Made by a program: the position numbers and the translations under genes
Source of the DNA: Xenoacremonium recifei
Taxonomy: Eukaryota; Ascomycota; Sordariomycetes; Hypocreales; Nectriaceae
Direction of reading: 5' to 3'
NCBI GenBank assembly: GCA_012184525.1
Contig: WOFQ01000027.1
Location: 124,001 to 188,000 of the forward strand
DNA length: 64,000 bases
The notes under the pieces: generated by a model
What the model saw: only the letters and a program-made list of their open reading frames with translations
What the model was told of the DNA's origin: nothing
Databases searched by the model: none
Shown: positions 33,586 to 46,755 of the stretch, piece after piece
Layout of the letters: each line of letters starts with the position of its first letter
Position numbering within the stretch: the first letter of the stretch is position 1

Positions 33586-36500
33586 CCATGGAGACGAACA
33601 CTGCGCAAAGCCCATGATTGGAGCGTCGTTGAGATCAGGTTGCGCGAGAGGCGCCTCGGCCGGGGTGGGAGGGAGAGCGGCGGAGAGCACGAGTGAGCTC
33701 CAGTATGCAAAGCCTTGGGATGTCGCCAGCTAAAAATGAGGTGGGAAAAAATCCAAGCGGCTTGGTGTTTTTTTTTCCCTGGGAAGAAAAGGCTCGGCCG
33801 AATCCTCAAGGTTTGTTCCTCTCGATGTTTCCTGGGGGGGCGACTGCGTCAAAAGTACCTCTAGCCTTTCGTCCCTCTTCTAGAGAGCGGATCGAGAGTC
33901 ACCAGTACCTCGAGAGTGGGGGTAGGCTGGGCAAGGTACAGTAGCCAGAATGATCCTGGAAAGCGATCGCGGCGAACGTTCAGCGATGAGCCCGCTAGCA
34001 GAGCGCTGCCTGTCGTCGGTGTGGTGTGACGTTTGGCCAGGACCTCTGTTTCGTCATCCAGTGCGTTGAAGAACCCCGGCCCGATATTTTTGTCTGCCCG
34101 GTCCCCTGTCGCCGCTAGAACCGCTGTTGCTCGACAGGTCGGCGTCCGTTTCTTATTCGCTCGAGAACCGATTTCGAATGCAAAAGAAAAGATGAATTGC
34201 AGAAAGAAGAGAATACGGCAAAGCAAGAAAACAAAACCTAAGCCAAGATCCAGAGGGGAGGAAAAAGGAGGAGAGGAGCACGCCAAGGGAGAGAGAACAA
34301 GAATGCCCACAACCAAAAAACAACAACTCGGGGCAAACGTGACCGACTGGTTAGAGGACGAGACGGCGGGTTCTTGAGACTCGGGAGTGGTGTGAAGAAA
34401 AGAGAAAGATGCAATGTCTCAGAGGCAGCGGAGAGGGAAGAATGCAGGAGGTAGCGCTTGGGAGGTTGTGGTGGAAGGAGCCCACCCACCAAAGCTCCTG
34501 CCCTTGAAGCTCCAGGTACTTCCTACCTGGATGGATCAGTCATCGACTCCCGTCTGCATCGGACAAGACAAACTTCAACAAGAAACACGCATTCCATTGC
34601 ATTGCCCTGGTGCAATCGTGAGGCAGAGCACAGCCCATCAAAGGACAAAGCAGGTACGCCGTCACAGGACAAATAACATGCACAGCTGCTATCAATTCTC
34701 TGCACAGCCGAGAAGAGCGGCGATTCATTGCAGAGTCTGGCCAGATCGAGGGCTCAACCTAGGCGAGGTATGTACACATGAAGATATCAAGCTCCATCGC
34801 AGACAGATGATGTCGATGAGAAACACGGCATGTCTGAATGTCTCGGGGGGAGGATGTGGATAGCACTACGCGCCATCGCATCGCAATACAGCTTCCCTTG
34901 ATCGCTGCAGCAAACGACCACGGCCAGAACCTCGTCAATGCCGCAGATTCGTCACGAACTACCGAGCACCCTGATCGCTACAACCAAGGACGAACGCTGG
35001 CGGTAGACATGGTTCGTGATCAGCAGGGAATCCGTGCTCCTGCGCAGCTGCTTGGGCCGGGATCCATCTAATACGCATCCCTCCAAGCTCCAGCTCCAGG
35101 ACGACGACCGAATGAATGCCCAGTCGCCCTCGAGCACGTCTACGGAATACATCCGCGTCAGGCTCTCTCCCTCGACGCTCTGCGAATAAGAAACTACATA
35201 TTACTAGCTGAACCAGAGACACAGGAACGTGGTCAGATAGTCAGGTATGGTCTCAAGACGTCGCCCTGAATCAAGCCCAATTCCAGTGGCCGCCGCGTCC
35301 AATATCAAATTTCTTTCCACCCGCTACCGGCACGGAGCCCGACTCGGCTGCACACCGACACGGCGCGGAACTGTCTGTGTTTTGATTCCTGACAGCTCGC
35401 GCCCCGTGCCCATTGCAGTGGTTCGGGTCCTTCCCTTGGCGCCGTCCCAAGAGGTTGGTTAACGGTGGTGATGGCGGCGCGAAGGAAGAAACACGCGTTC
35501 TCGAGACCCAAGACCGGCGCCCAACACTGTTTGACATCACGAAACGTGTTGTAAGAGCTCTCTGGCGGTGTCGTCGTTGCGTGGAGGCTCCGACTCTTGT
35601 ACTAACTAACACTCACTAACAGGCCCGGTAATGACAGCCGCTGCCGACACTGCCTCACTTCACCTCTTTGAAGAAGCTCGCGAGAAGACGAGGCCTTTAG
35701 CGCGTCCTCGTCCACCAACACCGTCCCCACCAGATCCATCGCCTCGGCCCTGACCCCACGATGCAGCGAGTTTGTGCATGAGTCCCCAGTTGCCTCGCAT
35801 TGGGGATGGACCCGTGGTGATAAGGCGCGTGCTGTTTGTACTGTAACTGATCATGAGTAGGATACTCACTTCGCCGTTTGCCTTGGGCCTTTGCTGACGA
35901 CTTCAGCTATCCCAGTTGCCAATGGCATGTCTCTGCCTTTCGGCCTTTATATGATGTCACATATGAACTTACAATGATAGCCGCCCCTCCATTGCGAGGA
36001 CAACTCGAGAGCTTGCACCCGATCTGGACAGGGTGTTTACACCGTACGGCACTGTACACAATCACCATCCCTGTCCCGCCTTGCGCCCATATCTCTTGTG
36101 TCTTCGCGAAAGCAGCAGCCTCCCTTGGACAATAAAATCAGAACACCTCACCGACTCTACCGTCCCCTGCCGCAACTTCGTCTGTACTGTACGGAGTCCG
36201 CAGCTCCTCTCAAACCTCACCCGCTAGCAATTGGCATACATCATAAGTTCCCCTGCAACCCTTCTCCAGCGGCGCGTCGTGACTCACCGCCGGCTAGCTC
36301 TCTTATCTGCTGCTCGGCAAGATCCTCACCGTTCTGGCAGGTCTCTAAACAACACGGCAAATACGGCCGCCGCCTGAGTCACGATGCACCCGACAGGCTA
36401 TCGCAAACCCTTCGAGGGATCCTCGACCAGATGGAGTCTCTACCCCAGCCCTTGGCCCTCGTCCGCAAGTCAACGCCCAGAGAATCACAGGCGTCCTGCA

Positions 36501-37883
36501 TCCCAACCCCGCCGGCTCCTCCTACTAGCTTCCTCTCCCCAGCATCTCCTCTCACCTCCAGCCCTCTAGCATCGTAGCATTTGCAACCGCCGAAGCCATG
36601 CAGCGCGCCAAAGCGGTAAAGGACGACGCCTGCAGTGTAGCATCCAGTCCCCGCTGCAACCAATTGATCCTCCGGCGAATGCTGATGACCATCCCTCGAA
36701 GTTTCCTCGTCGCCAATTGCGGCTTGTCTCGTTGGTGGTGTGAGTGCCCAAGACGTGCTTCCGGTGCCGGAACGCGTCTGCATGGCTGTTGAGCGTTATA
36801 CAGGACTCGTGCATGTACGTAAACGGTTCCGCATGCGCCAGATCCTTGTTCGTTGGCGGACCCGCGTGACGAGGTTCTGTGCACTGGCCGCACCTAGATC
36901 TCGAAAATCATGCCATCCGTGGCTGTTATCTTTTAATCAGCTCGTCAAGCTTCATGAAAATAAGATCTCGGAGAGATCGAGTCGTTTGTCCACGTGGAAT
37001 CGCAGACGTATATATTTTCCGATAGTAACCGAGCGACCTGCAATCTTGAAAGCTACGATGTCTCGCGCGTGAACGCTCATCTGTGTCAACTTCGTCCCAA
37101 CCACACCCTAGACAGATGCACAAGCATTCTCTCGAGTCACGTTTATCGTGTGTCACTCTATCACACCTAGTTGCGTGTTACCTGAACATTACCAACCTGC
37201 ATCTAGAATATCCAGGTTGGGGTTGCAATCCACTCACTACCTTGCTTACCCATGCGACTTTGATTTACTACCCTACACAATTTAGTCTCTATTTCCCTGT
37301 ATTCAACCTATCTACCAAGTTGGGTTATTTCGTGGGATATTTAAGTTCAAATTTCTATTAGGGAGTTTCGGATCTAATTGAGGGTAACTCATGATATTAG
37401 AACCCTTGTCACCTCACACCCAGATGATTTTCTTTGGAAACATATTAAAAGCAACATCATTGAAGCAACTACGCGGGAATGGCACCAGAACACCCGTCAT
37501 TCATACATAAGGTAGTGCTGTAGATACACAATGGAACCCTCCCGACGCCGCCACAGGCAGACACTCGACACGCCCCCTTGTTTGCTTCTTCTCTTCTCTC
37601 CACCCCTTTAGGCATGATGACAGCAAGTATGTCAGCATGATGGATTCAAGGTTGTCGCCAAACTGGTCTTAAAAATGCCTTTTCCAACCAGGTCGATCCC
37701 ATACCAGACACCCGTTCCGCCTTGTTTCATTTTTAAAACCGAAAAACCATGTTCAACTGTTTTCTCTTTTGTTTTTAACGGTTCCCCATGATATGATGAT
37801 ACACTTGCACCAGGCCCAACCCTGGAGAATAAATAGGAAATTATAATCCCGATGACCAGAACGGGGGCAAGATTTGTGGCTGA
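33586..37883. other. 4.3-kb region without a supported gene
   Basis: Lies between the ABC transporter start and the Sec61 alpha stop. Short frames up to about 150 codons occur on both strands, but none has a domain, a membrane signal or a credible splice partner. Stretches around 37170-37420 are AT-rich, while the rest is mixed. It may hold the transporter promoter and non-coding transcripts. I see no tRNA, rRNA or repeat. Confidence 0.5.
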
Positions 37884-39513
37884 TTAGCCCATGATCATGC
37901 CCTTCATACCAGCCATGTCACCCTCCTTAGCCGCCATCTCAAAGTAGCCATAGATGATGCTAGAGACAATTAGTACAACTTTCTGACGGGCAGGGGCCGG
38001 AAATTACTTACGTGACAGCAAGGAGGGTACCGGTGCCGGAGCCCAGAGCGCCCAAAAGGTCGCTGGTAACGGAGAGCGCACCAATGCAGGCGCCACCAAA
38101 GGCAGCGGCAGTGGGAATGATGCGCTTGAGCTCCTTGTACATGCTCTGGTCACGGTGACCAGACATGACAAGACCCTGGTCCTTGAGCTGCTTGGCAACA
38201 TCACGGGGGCTGGAGCCAGAGACCTCAATCCAAGTCTTGGAGAAGAGAGCACAGGCACCCAGCATGTAGATGATGTAGGCGCTCATGTGGATGGGGTCGA
38301 GGAGAGCCTCCTTGAAGTTCAGGGGAGGAGACATGTAGTAGACGAGACCGGAGACGGCGTGGAGCTGCGAGGTACCATCCTTGGTCTCCCAGACACCGAA
38401 AAGACGGACGAGGAGGTTCTCAGAGAAGCGAGAGTACAGCATCTGGCTGATCAGGAAGACGTTGGAAGAGAGGGCGGACTGCAGCATGATGGGCATGTTG
38501 GAGGTGTAGAACAGGCGGACGGGGTAGGAGCCGCGAGCACCACGCTGTCGGGACGACTTGACGGGGATCTCGACACGGAAGCCCTGAAGGTAGATGACGG
38601 CAGCGAAGACAGCAATGGTGGCTAGGAGGTTCATGATGTTGGGCAGGTTCTGTCGGTAGAAAGCCTCCTGGAGAGCTCGCTGCTTGTTGGGCCAGGTCAT
38701 GAGGAGGTGGAACAGGGCAATGACGGCACCCTCGAACTCGGGGCCACGGCCGGTGTTGATGGTGGTAGGAGAGAAAGCCTTCCACATGATAGACTCGCAG
38801 ATGTTGGTGGCGATGAACAGCGAGATACCGCTGCCGAGACCGTAGCCCTTCTGGAGCAGCTCATCGAGGAGAATGACAATCATGCCAGCAACAACCAGCT
38901 GGAGGATCAGGAGGAAGACAATACCAGCACCGAGGTCGGAGGGAGGGCCGTAGAGACCGCTGAAGACGTAGACGGTGGCGGTACCAGCAGACAGGATGAA
39001 GGCAAGGAGCTTCTGAGCGGTCTGGTAGAGCTCGCGGTCGGACTTGAGGTCGAGGTTGACGTCGATCATGTGGGTGCCAGCGAGGAGCTGGAAGACCATG
39101 CCAGAGGAGATGATGGGGGTGATACCCAACTCCATCAGCGTTCCACGATTACTCGCAATCACCATTCGCAGCCAGTATAGGGGGTCCGAGTTGTCGGAGG
39201 AGACAATGCCGTACAGAGGCATCTGGCTCATGACCAGGAAGATCAGGAGAGTCAGGGCAGTCCACATCAACTTCTGGTTGAAGGGGACCTTGGTTTCCGG
39301 CTGCTGAACCTCAGGGAGGAACGGCACGAACGGCTTGACCAGATCGAGAAAACGGACTGCAGGCGCATCACACAGGTCAGTCTCGCGATGTCACAGCGAT
39401 GATGGAACTCAATTGCGCGCGACTCGGTCGGCGTCGCGCGATGAACAGCTCGCATGGAGCTTCCAAGGGAGCTTTTGTCGCAAAGGGGCAGAGAACAACT
39501 TACGAGAACTCAT
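37884..39513 (-). CDS. sec61: Sec61 alpha, protein-conducting channel of the ER
   Basis: Proposed CDS: complement(join(37884..37959, 38012..39356, 39504..39513)), 476 aa, the usual length. The first exon is only 10 nt (ATG AGT TCT C) and joins TC CGT to give MSSLRFLDLVKPF, the expected start; intron 1 is 147 bp. The last intron (52 bp, TACTAAT branch) leads to IIYGYFEMAAKEGD and the stop. Family motifs include PLYGI in the first membrane helix, GITPIISSGM, GYGLGSGISLFIATNI, and the cytosolic loop SSRQRGARGSYPVRLFY that contacts the ribosome. Ten membrane helices are expected. It forms the translocon with Sec61 beta and gamma. It is divergent from the MOD5-type gene across 455 bp. Confidence 0.97.
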
Positions 39514-39968
39514 GATGGCGTCTTGGGGGAGGCGAAACAAAGAAACGGACTACAGCATCCAAGGAGGGAAAAGAAGAAGAAGGGGGAGCCGAGCTTGCAG
39601 AGCTCAGGCAGTGTTGAGGAGTCGATGGGAGTATTAAAGGAGAGCTGGGGTGCGGAGGTTGGCGATCTGGCTTCAGCGCCCAAAATGTAGATGTGTCCAA
39701 ATTTCGAGTGGAGAGAAGCACGTGACCCCAGGACTGGCCAAGGGGAAGGTCAAGGAAGCTGGAAGCTCTTGCCGCAATGGAAGCCACCCGCCAAATCTCG
39801 CGTCATTGTGCGCCGTAATTTTTCCGGTCCGAACCCAGCCCACTTTTAGTTTCTCGAAGCATTCGAGGTCTTCAAGATCCTGGTTAGCAACCACTTTAAA
39901 TTTCATGCGTTATGCTGAAGCGCGTGAACACGATGCATCCCGTATTTTTGATCAACCGGGATTCCTAA
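39514..39968. promoter_or_regulatory. Bidirectional promoter: Sec61 alpha / MOD5-type gene
   Basis: 455 bp between two divergent ATGs, both housekeeping genes. It contains CACGTGAC at 39719-39726 (GTCACGTG on the other strand), a match to the RTCACRTG site of Cbf1-type bHLH factors, placed about 206 bp from the Sec61 start and 250 bp from the MOD5 start. Confidence 0.6.
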
Positions 39969-41431
39969 ATGATTGGTCGCCTGGGATCTGTCCTTAGGCG
40001 CAATGTGATGACAATGGCGGCAAGAAGTCCTCCAACTGAACCACTGATCGTGGTGTTGGGCTCAACAGGCACTGGCAAGTCAGATGTGAGTCTTCTGGCT
40101 GGTGAGGGTTCGCATCGTGATGCTGAGACAACAGTTAGCTGGCAGTTGAGCTTGCACTGAAACTCAAGGGCGAAATCATCAACGCAGATGCTATGCAACT
40201 GTATGACGGTCTACCCATCATCACCAATAAGATCACCTCAGAAGAGCAGAAAGGCGTCCCACATCACCTACTCGGACACATCTCACTTGACGAAACGCCA
40301 TGGGACGTTGAAGTTTTCAGGCGGGAGGCAACCCGAGTGATTCAGGAGATCAGGAGCCGGGGAAATTTACCTATTCTAGTTGGGGGCTCGCAGTATTACG
40401 TGGACCCGATGCTCTTCAGAGATGTGATCCTCGACGACATCGATCTTGACACATCGAAATCCTTCCCCATTCTGCGAGAGTCCGGCGAGGTAATGCTTCA
40501 TGAACTGAGAAAGGTCGATCCCACCATGGCTGATCGTTGGCATCCTAACGACCGCCGCAAAATCCAGCGATCTCTGGAGATTTATCTGCGAACCGGGAAG
40601 CGTGCATCAGAATACTATGCCGAGCAGGAGGCGCGTAAAGCTGCAGCTGCGCAAGGTGGCATTGGCAGCCGGTGGGACAAGTTACTGTTCTGGGTCTATT
40701 CCGAACGCGAGGTGCTCCGTGAACGTTTGGACAAGCGTGTCGATAAGATGGTCGATGGAGGTCTTCTCGACGAGGTTCGCGAGGTGTTCGATTTCAAGCA
40801 AAAGAAAGAAGCAAGCGGCCAAATCGTGGACATGACCAAAGGAATTTGGCAGTCTATCGGCTATAAGCAATTTGAGGCTTACATGACAGCTTTGGAGGAA
40901 GACAGGGAGCCATCTGAAGTTGAGCGATTGAGAGCTGCAGGGCTGGAAGAGATGAAAACCGCAACCCGTCGCTACGCAGTGTATCAGACCCGGTGGATTC
41001 GATTGAAGCAGATTCCGCGTCTTCACGACGCAGGCCGCGAGGCTGTTGACAGCCTTTACCTTCTTGACAGCACCGACGTTTCGAAGTACCAGGAAAACGT
41101 CGTGGACCCTGCTGTCAAGTTGGCAAGACAATTTTTGAGCGGTGAACCACGGCCACCTGCGATAGAGCTGTCAAGTCTTGCAAACGAGGTTCTTACACAG
41201 GTAATTAACCCGCCTCCAAAAGCACCCCCGAGCAAGCGACAATGCGAGGTTTGTCATACCGTTTTGATGACAGAGGATTCTTGGAAGAAGCATCTCAAAA
41301 GCACGGCGCACAAACGAGTTGTCCGCAAAAAGGCGAGAACGTCGCTCGTGCCCGTTGAGACTCCTCCTGAGAACGAGGAAACCCGAAGCGAGGGATCTGG
41401 CCCCGAGATAGGTTCAATGTTTTCTGAATAA
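39969..41431 (+). CDS. mod5: tRNA dimethylallyltransferase (isopentenyltransferase), MOD5-type
   Basis: Proposed CDS: join(39969..40101, 40146..41431), 472 aa. The 44-bp intron (GTGAGG…GGCAG) joins VSLLA to VELALKLKGEI. The P-loop GSTGTGKSD sits at residues 31-39; INADAMQLYDGLPI, GVPHHLLGH and PILVGGSQYY are MiaA/Mod5 family blocks. A C-terminal C2H2 zinc finger (CEVCHTVLMTEDSWKKHLKS, then H) is the eukaryotic addition. The enzyme transfers dimethylallyl from DMAPP to N6 of A37 in tRNAs that read UNN codons. The first 13 residues (MIGRLGSVLRRNV) are basic and lack acids, like a mitochondrial presequence, and internal ATGs follow at residues 14 and 16. This parallels yeast MOD5, where two starts send the enzyme to mitochondria or to cytosol and nucleus; the parallel is inference here. 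Confidence 0.95.
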
Positions 41432-43960
41432 CGAATGAAATAACGACACAGTCCTGTTTCAATTGTGTGATCCATTTGAAGTGGTCCAGCGGTGGCGGTC
41501 TGTTGATGGCTAAGAGATAAGTCGCCGGTCATGCAATACTGTAGTGCGGACCAATGGCGTTGAGAGACAGTAACGCAACTCGCATGCTGTGGTTCAACTG
41601 GAATAAGTGCTGCAGATCAGAGGAGACGGCGGATTTTGAGGGAATTGGGCCCGAACCCCGATCGGATTGTACGGCAGCCGTGCAATTGCACAACTCGGAG
41701 AGAGAGGCGGAACATATACCAATTGATCTACTATTGTCGGAGTCCGTCATGGTGGCTCAGCCACTCCACCACCGGGTGTCTTCCGTCCAGTAACACGCGT
41801 CCGACTCGGAACTTTGTGAGGCTGGAGACGCCATGAGACACCATGAGCCGGAACTCATGATGACTCATGGGCTACATAAGCGGAAGCCGCGGTCTCCGGG
41901 CGGACGAAGTGACGGACTTTCTGGATTATACTAGCCCCCGCTGGAGTCGTGATAAGGTTAAGAGCAGACAATCCTCCGCTCCGCGCGGGAGAATTTTCAT
42001 GAGGCCGGCAGAGCTTCTGCTTTGAAGTGCCTCCGATGGGAGTTGCGAAACCGCGTACCGGCAGGCGAATACGAGATTCAGGCACCTCCTTTTGGTACTG
42101 AAGAGGCCTCACAGTCCAGCTCGGACTCTATCTTTGACGCTGGAATCAATAACAAACGGTAGGCAACGTCATCAAAAGCGAACTATCACACCTTTAATTT
42201 CCCAACATGCGGTCGCCTTTAAAGTCGTCGCCTGCTGCTGCCTTGGTCTGTCTCAACGGCGGTTACATTGTGTGGCTGAGGCCGATCACCAGTTGGGGCC
42301 CCTGATAGATGCCAAAATGCGTGGCAGCAAGCACGCAGCAGGGAGACCGATCGGATTCGGGTCGGCTAGGCCTGATTAGAAAGTCCGTCTTACTCCTAGT
42401 TGACACCTCCCAGGCAACTTTTTGTCTCCGAACCTCGTTTGCCCGTTTAGATAATAAATACCAGCGCAAAGGCTCCTGCAGTTTATAACGTTACTTGCGT
42501 TAGATACTGTGCTCTTGACCTAACAAGTCGACTAACAAGTTGCGAAGCGTCAACACACGTCACCGGACCGTGTTGGGTAAGAACTCAATTCTCGCATCGC
42601 GCCTTCCTCCCGTTCTTCATGTCATGTGCCCTCCTCTTTCTTGCGGCAGGAATAGAATCCCAATCCATCGCTCTCTTTTTAGTTATCTCTCATCAGCACC
42701 AATATCAGCATCATCAAAAGGACACCGTTGTTGAAAGTCCGGACGGAAACTAATACGCCTGCTGGCTGCTAGCCCCTGCGACGCTCTGACAAGCTTTCAA
42801 GTTCCGGGACCCGGCGCCCATCAAACGTCGTCATCGTCTGTCCCTCCCGATTTGGATTTGCGCGCTGAGCCCTCCCCTCCGCGCCAGGATCCCAAATCCC
42901 ACCTACCGTACATCAATCCCGCAGCAGCCGACCGGGGTCCTAATCAGGAGTTGCGTTCGATCGCGGGGGCCTAGAATCTTCGACCGTTGACGGGTGAGTC
43001 AATCCTGGCCTGTCAGGTGTGGAAAGCCACACAAACGTTCAGCTCTGCGCGAGGTGGCATCATCTTCTGAGTTCAGTCGGCAGTCATTATCGCCGTCGAC
43101 ACGGACTTCGCACGCGGACTGAACGGAGATCCCGGACGTATCATTCGGAGGATAGAGGGGATACATAGACTGATTCACTGACCATGGCAGTGCTCGCCAG
43201 GCCACGGCTGTCGCCCCTCCAAGCACCACCACCATAACGGCGAGATCCACGACGTTTGGCCCTGCAAGTCAGCATCCCTCCAACGCCGCGCCGCACGCCT
43301 TCGCCCTTCGACCCAACCCTCGAGCCTCCCGCCCGTGCATAAAACCCAAAGCGCACGCGCCAAACGCCTACGGCTGTTCCCCGTTCCGGTGCATGCCTCG
43401 CAGCCTCCGCCGCCGCCGCCAGCGCTCCCCTTCCCCCCCACTGCGGTAACGTTATACCCAGCTGGGCAGAAGACTCTCTCCAACTCCGCCGCCAGCGCTG
43501 CAGTGACTCGCGACATCCTCCGCCCACCAGACCGCACCAGCCCAGCCCAGCCCAGGCCAGACAGGCTTTTCGGGCTTGCGCGAAAGCCCCGATCCTCTAC
43601 AAGCCTGCCGTGTGTTTTGGTCTTAACGCCCAACGGGGATCCCTGGCGTCGGTCGCACTCAGATCTTTTCTGACCCTGCTCTGCCCGCCCGCCTGGGACT
43701 GCGCTCACTCACTGATTGATATCTCCGGCCTCACAACCCCTCCAAACTCGCCTCTTACATACACACGCTTACACTCTTCATCCCTCCTTCTCATGTCCAA
43801 CGGCCCCCTCGGTGGAGTCTTTGTTGGATCTGGGTAACTGGGGAGAGCTCGCAGAAGACAGAATCCCGTCGATTCCGGGCTTTGCCGCCAACGTCGTCGC
43901 GCCAGCTGGGCATGTGAGAGGGCGCGTCTGCGTTCTGCACGCCTGCCGGATTTTTCGGAC
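41432..43960. other. 2.5-kb region upstream of a Zn2Cys6 regulator
   Basis: Holds the 3' flank of the MOD5-type gene and the promoter and leader of the regulator. Seen: a TGACTCA (Gcn4/Cpc1-type) at 41861-41867, a run of CCG triplets at 43407-43420, and a GC-rich leader from about 43200 with several short upstream open frames. No gene that I can support. Confidence 0.5.
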
Positions 43961-46374
43961 ATGTCAAGCAACGTCTCACCCGCGTCTCATAAGCCTGCCA
44001 GAGTGCTGGCCTGCGTGCTTTGCCAGCATCGCAAGATCAAGTGCGATCGCAACACGCCCTGCGCAAACTGCATCAAGGTGCGTTGTGTCCGTGATGTCCG
44101 TTTTCTCAGTCGAAGTCTTATCGCCGGAAAAAAAGTAGTGGCATTTTTGCTACCTACTCCGCATCCACTCCCCCTCATGGCCATGGGAATTCCCGTTGGC
44201 CTCTCTAAACCGCATCTCCAGCTTCATGATCCACGGCTTACGTCAATTGTAGGCGAACGTAACATGCACTCCCAGCACACCTGCGCCGGCTCGCAAGCGT
44301 CGACGACCCAATCAGGACCTCCAAGAACGTCTCGCGCGATGTGAGCAATTGCTCAAGCAATACGCGGATGGCTCGGCGCCCTCGCCGACTGCGCATCAAC
44401 AGTCCGTGACCCCCACCGCGACCAGCTCGCAGTCAGAATTCTCGCCGTCCGTTTCCTCGCTTCCTGCCGAACAGCCCACCAAATGGAAGCCCACAGGCAA
44501 GATGGTCAAGGATGATGGTGGAGGAGTTCGCTTCATGGACAGCTACCTTTGGGCCAGCATTCATGACGAAGTAAGTCATCGTCTCCCTCACGTGTCCCTG
44601 CGTAAGCTGACTTGTATCCTGTATCTATAGCTGCAAGCGATGAGAGAAATCGTCGAAACTGAGGATCCCGACGAGTCTAGTCAACTGGGATCTGAAGATT
44701 TGAGTCCGGATTATAACACCGATCTGCTTCTCCCAGGCGACGCCTCGGCCAGGTCCATCGAGGATCTGCAACCAGAGCCCGTCCATGTCTTCCGCCTCTG
44801 GCAATTATTTCTCGACCGCGTCAACCCACTCACCAAAGTCATTCATGTTCCCTCTTTGCAGCCGTATGTCATGGAAGCTGCTTCAAATATGGGCAACATC
44901 CCTCTGAACTACCAGGCGCTACTCTTTTCCGTCTTCACTATGGCAGTCGTGTCTCTATCTGAGGCTGAATCTGTCCAGATGCTCAATATGTCTCGAGACG
45001 ATGCACTGCGGAAATTTAATATGGGAACCAAGATTTCGTTGACGAAATTTAATTTCTTGAAGAATTACGATATGGCGGCCCTTCAGGCCCTCCTTTTATA
45101 CTTGGTACATCCTAACCTCCCTTCTGGAATATGATATATTGGTTACTGACTCCCGACTCTAGCTCTCTCTCCAGAACCGATACGACAGACACGCAGCCTG
45201 GATCATGAGTGGCATGATCGTGCGCATAGCCCAGAAAATGGGCTACCACCGTGATGGAGAGACTCTCGGCTTGACCCCTTTCGAAACGGAGATGCGTAGA
45301 CGAATCTGGTGGCAGATCATTATGCAGGACGCCAAGAATGCCCTGGTTTCTGGATTGAGCAACTCAATGCTCCCGACTAACTGGGACACCAAGCCCCCGC
45401 AGAACGTCAACGATGCCGACCTGTTCCCAGGTTCTATCGAGCCGATACAGCCCCGAGAGGGCCCAACCGAGATGGCTTTCTGCCTTTTGGTTTACGAGAT
45501 CTCCAAATTTATGATCCGTGCCGACGTGATCCACGGCAGCCCCGCGTTCGAGTCTGCCATCATGGGTCATGATGCAGAAACCTCAAAGGATCCGCAAGTA
45601 TCGATGTACATCGAGAAATATCGCAACATGATCAACGATCTCGAAAGAAATCTTCTGGAAGTCGAAAAGCGATACATCGACGGGAGTGCCGGGAATGTCC
45701 ACGAAGCGGCATTGACTGTGCGCCCGATGCTCACAGGAAAATTGAGGGAGATGTTGACCCCGATGCGACAACAGCCAGAATGGGGGACGGAAATTTTCAA
45801 CGCAAAAGACAACCTCTTCAAGATTGTGATGATGAACAACGAACATAGCGTGAACGCCTACGCTACGATGGAGCAGAAGGGGTTCTTGTGGTTTGTTAAG
45901 CTCCATTTCCAGCTTGACGTGTTTGCTGTCATGACTGGGCAGCTCTGCCAACGACCGACTGGAACGCTCGCTGATCGAGCCTGGACTGTCATCGAAAAGA
46001 TTTACATTTTCCATCCGGAACTGCTGGATATGAACAATAAATCCTACCTCCAGCAAGCTCAGTTTGTGTTGAGAGCTTGGCGATCACGGGAACAAGCCTA
46101 TGCACAGATGGGACGCACGATCGAGCTCCCTCGCTTTATTTATCGCCTTCAAGAACTTACCGGCGGCAACTGCCAATCATCGGACATGATGCAAACCCCA
46201 CCGATAACCCAGAAACCTGCCACGCAACCGCAGGTTACGGACCTCGACCAGTTCTTGGGAGGTTATTTGGATGTTTCGGCGTTAAACTGGGATATGTGGG
46301 GAGACTTGACCAACCCACAGCCTCAGGTATCAGCAACGGCCTTTGGAGGGTTTGGAATGGGCGGCATGAATTAA
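43961..46374 (+). CDS. Zn2Cys6 transcription factor with fungal-specific domain
   Basis: Proposed CDS: join(43961..44077, 44253..44570, 44631..45104, 45163..46374), 706 aa; introns of 175, 60 and 58 bp, all phase 0. The zinc cluster has cysteines at 18, 21, 28, 34, 37 and 44; intron 1 falls just before the last one, so an unspliced reading lacks the sixth ligand. After it comes a basic linker (ARKRRRPNQ) and a short coiled-coil (LQERLARCEQLLKQY), the usual dimerisation element. The middle domain begins near VFRLWQLFLDRVNPLTKVIH and includes MRRRIWWQIIMQDAKNA. The C-terminal 60 residues are Gln/Pro/Gly-rich. Target genes are unknown; no metabolic cluster adjoins it. Confidence 0.92.
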
Positions 46375-46755
46375 GAACCAACAAGAGGAATTGGGAATAC
46401 ATCGAACATGGATGCCTCGGGGCTTCTATGCATCGGGCACAGGAAAACGGCGCCATAGTGCGGAACGGACCTCTCCCCCATTGGGACCTACCTGTATTGT
46501 ACTGACTGACTGGACTGACTTTAGAGCGTGATGGGGCGTCAAGGATGATTGATAGATGGACGAGACGGATCTGGGGACTCCTCTCTGGTAGATGTGGGTT
46601 ACATAATGGCTGGATTTTCGGGCTCATATGGCAAGCTCCTTGCATTCGCTCATGATGGAGCTTTGTATTATTTGGACGACACATGCGACGACATTACTCA
46701 TAAATGAACAAAACTTTACTCTTTTATTTCAACTATGCCACTGCGCCTGTTGTGA
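46375..46755. other. Convergent 3' spacer
   Basis: 381 bp between the stop of the regulator and the stop of the membrane protein on the other strand. It should hold both 3' UTRs. Nothing else seen. Confidence 0.6.

Noticed and set aside
43175..43708. 177-codon Gly/Arg-rich minus-strand frame
   Set aside because: Low complexity, in the GC-rich leader of the Zn2Cys6 gene; no supporting splice or start context.
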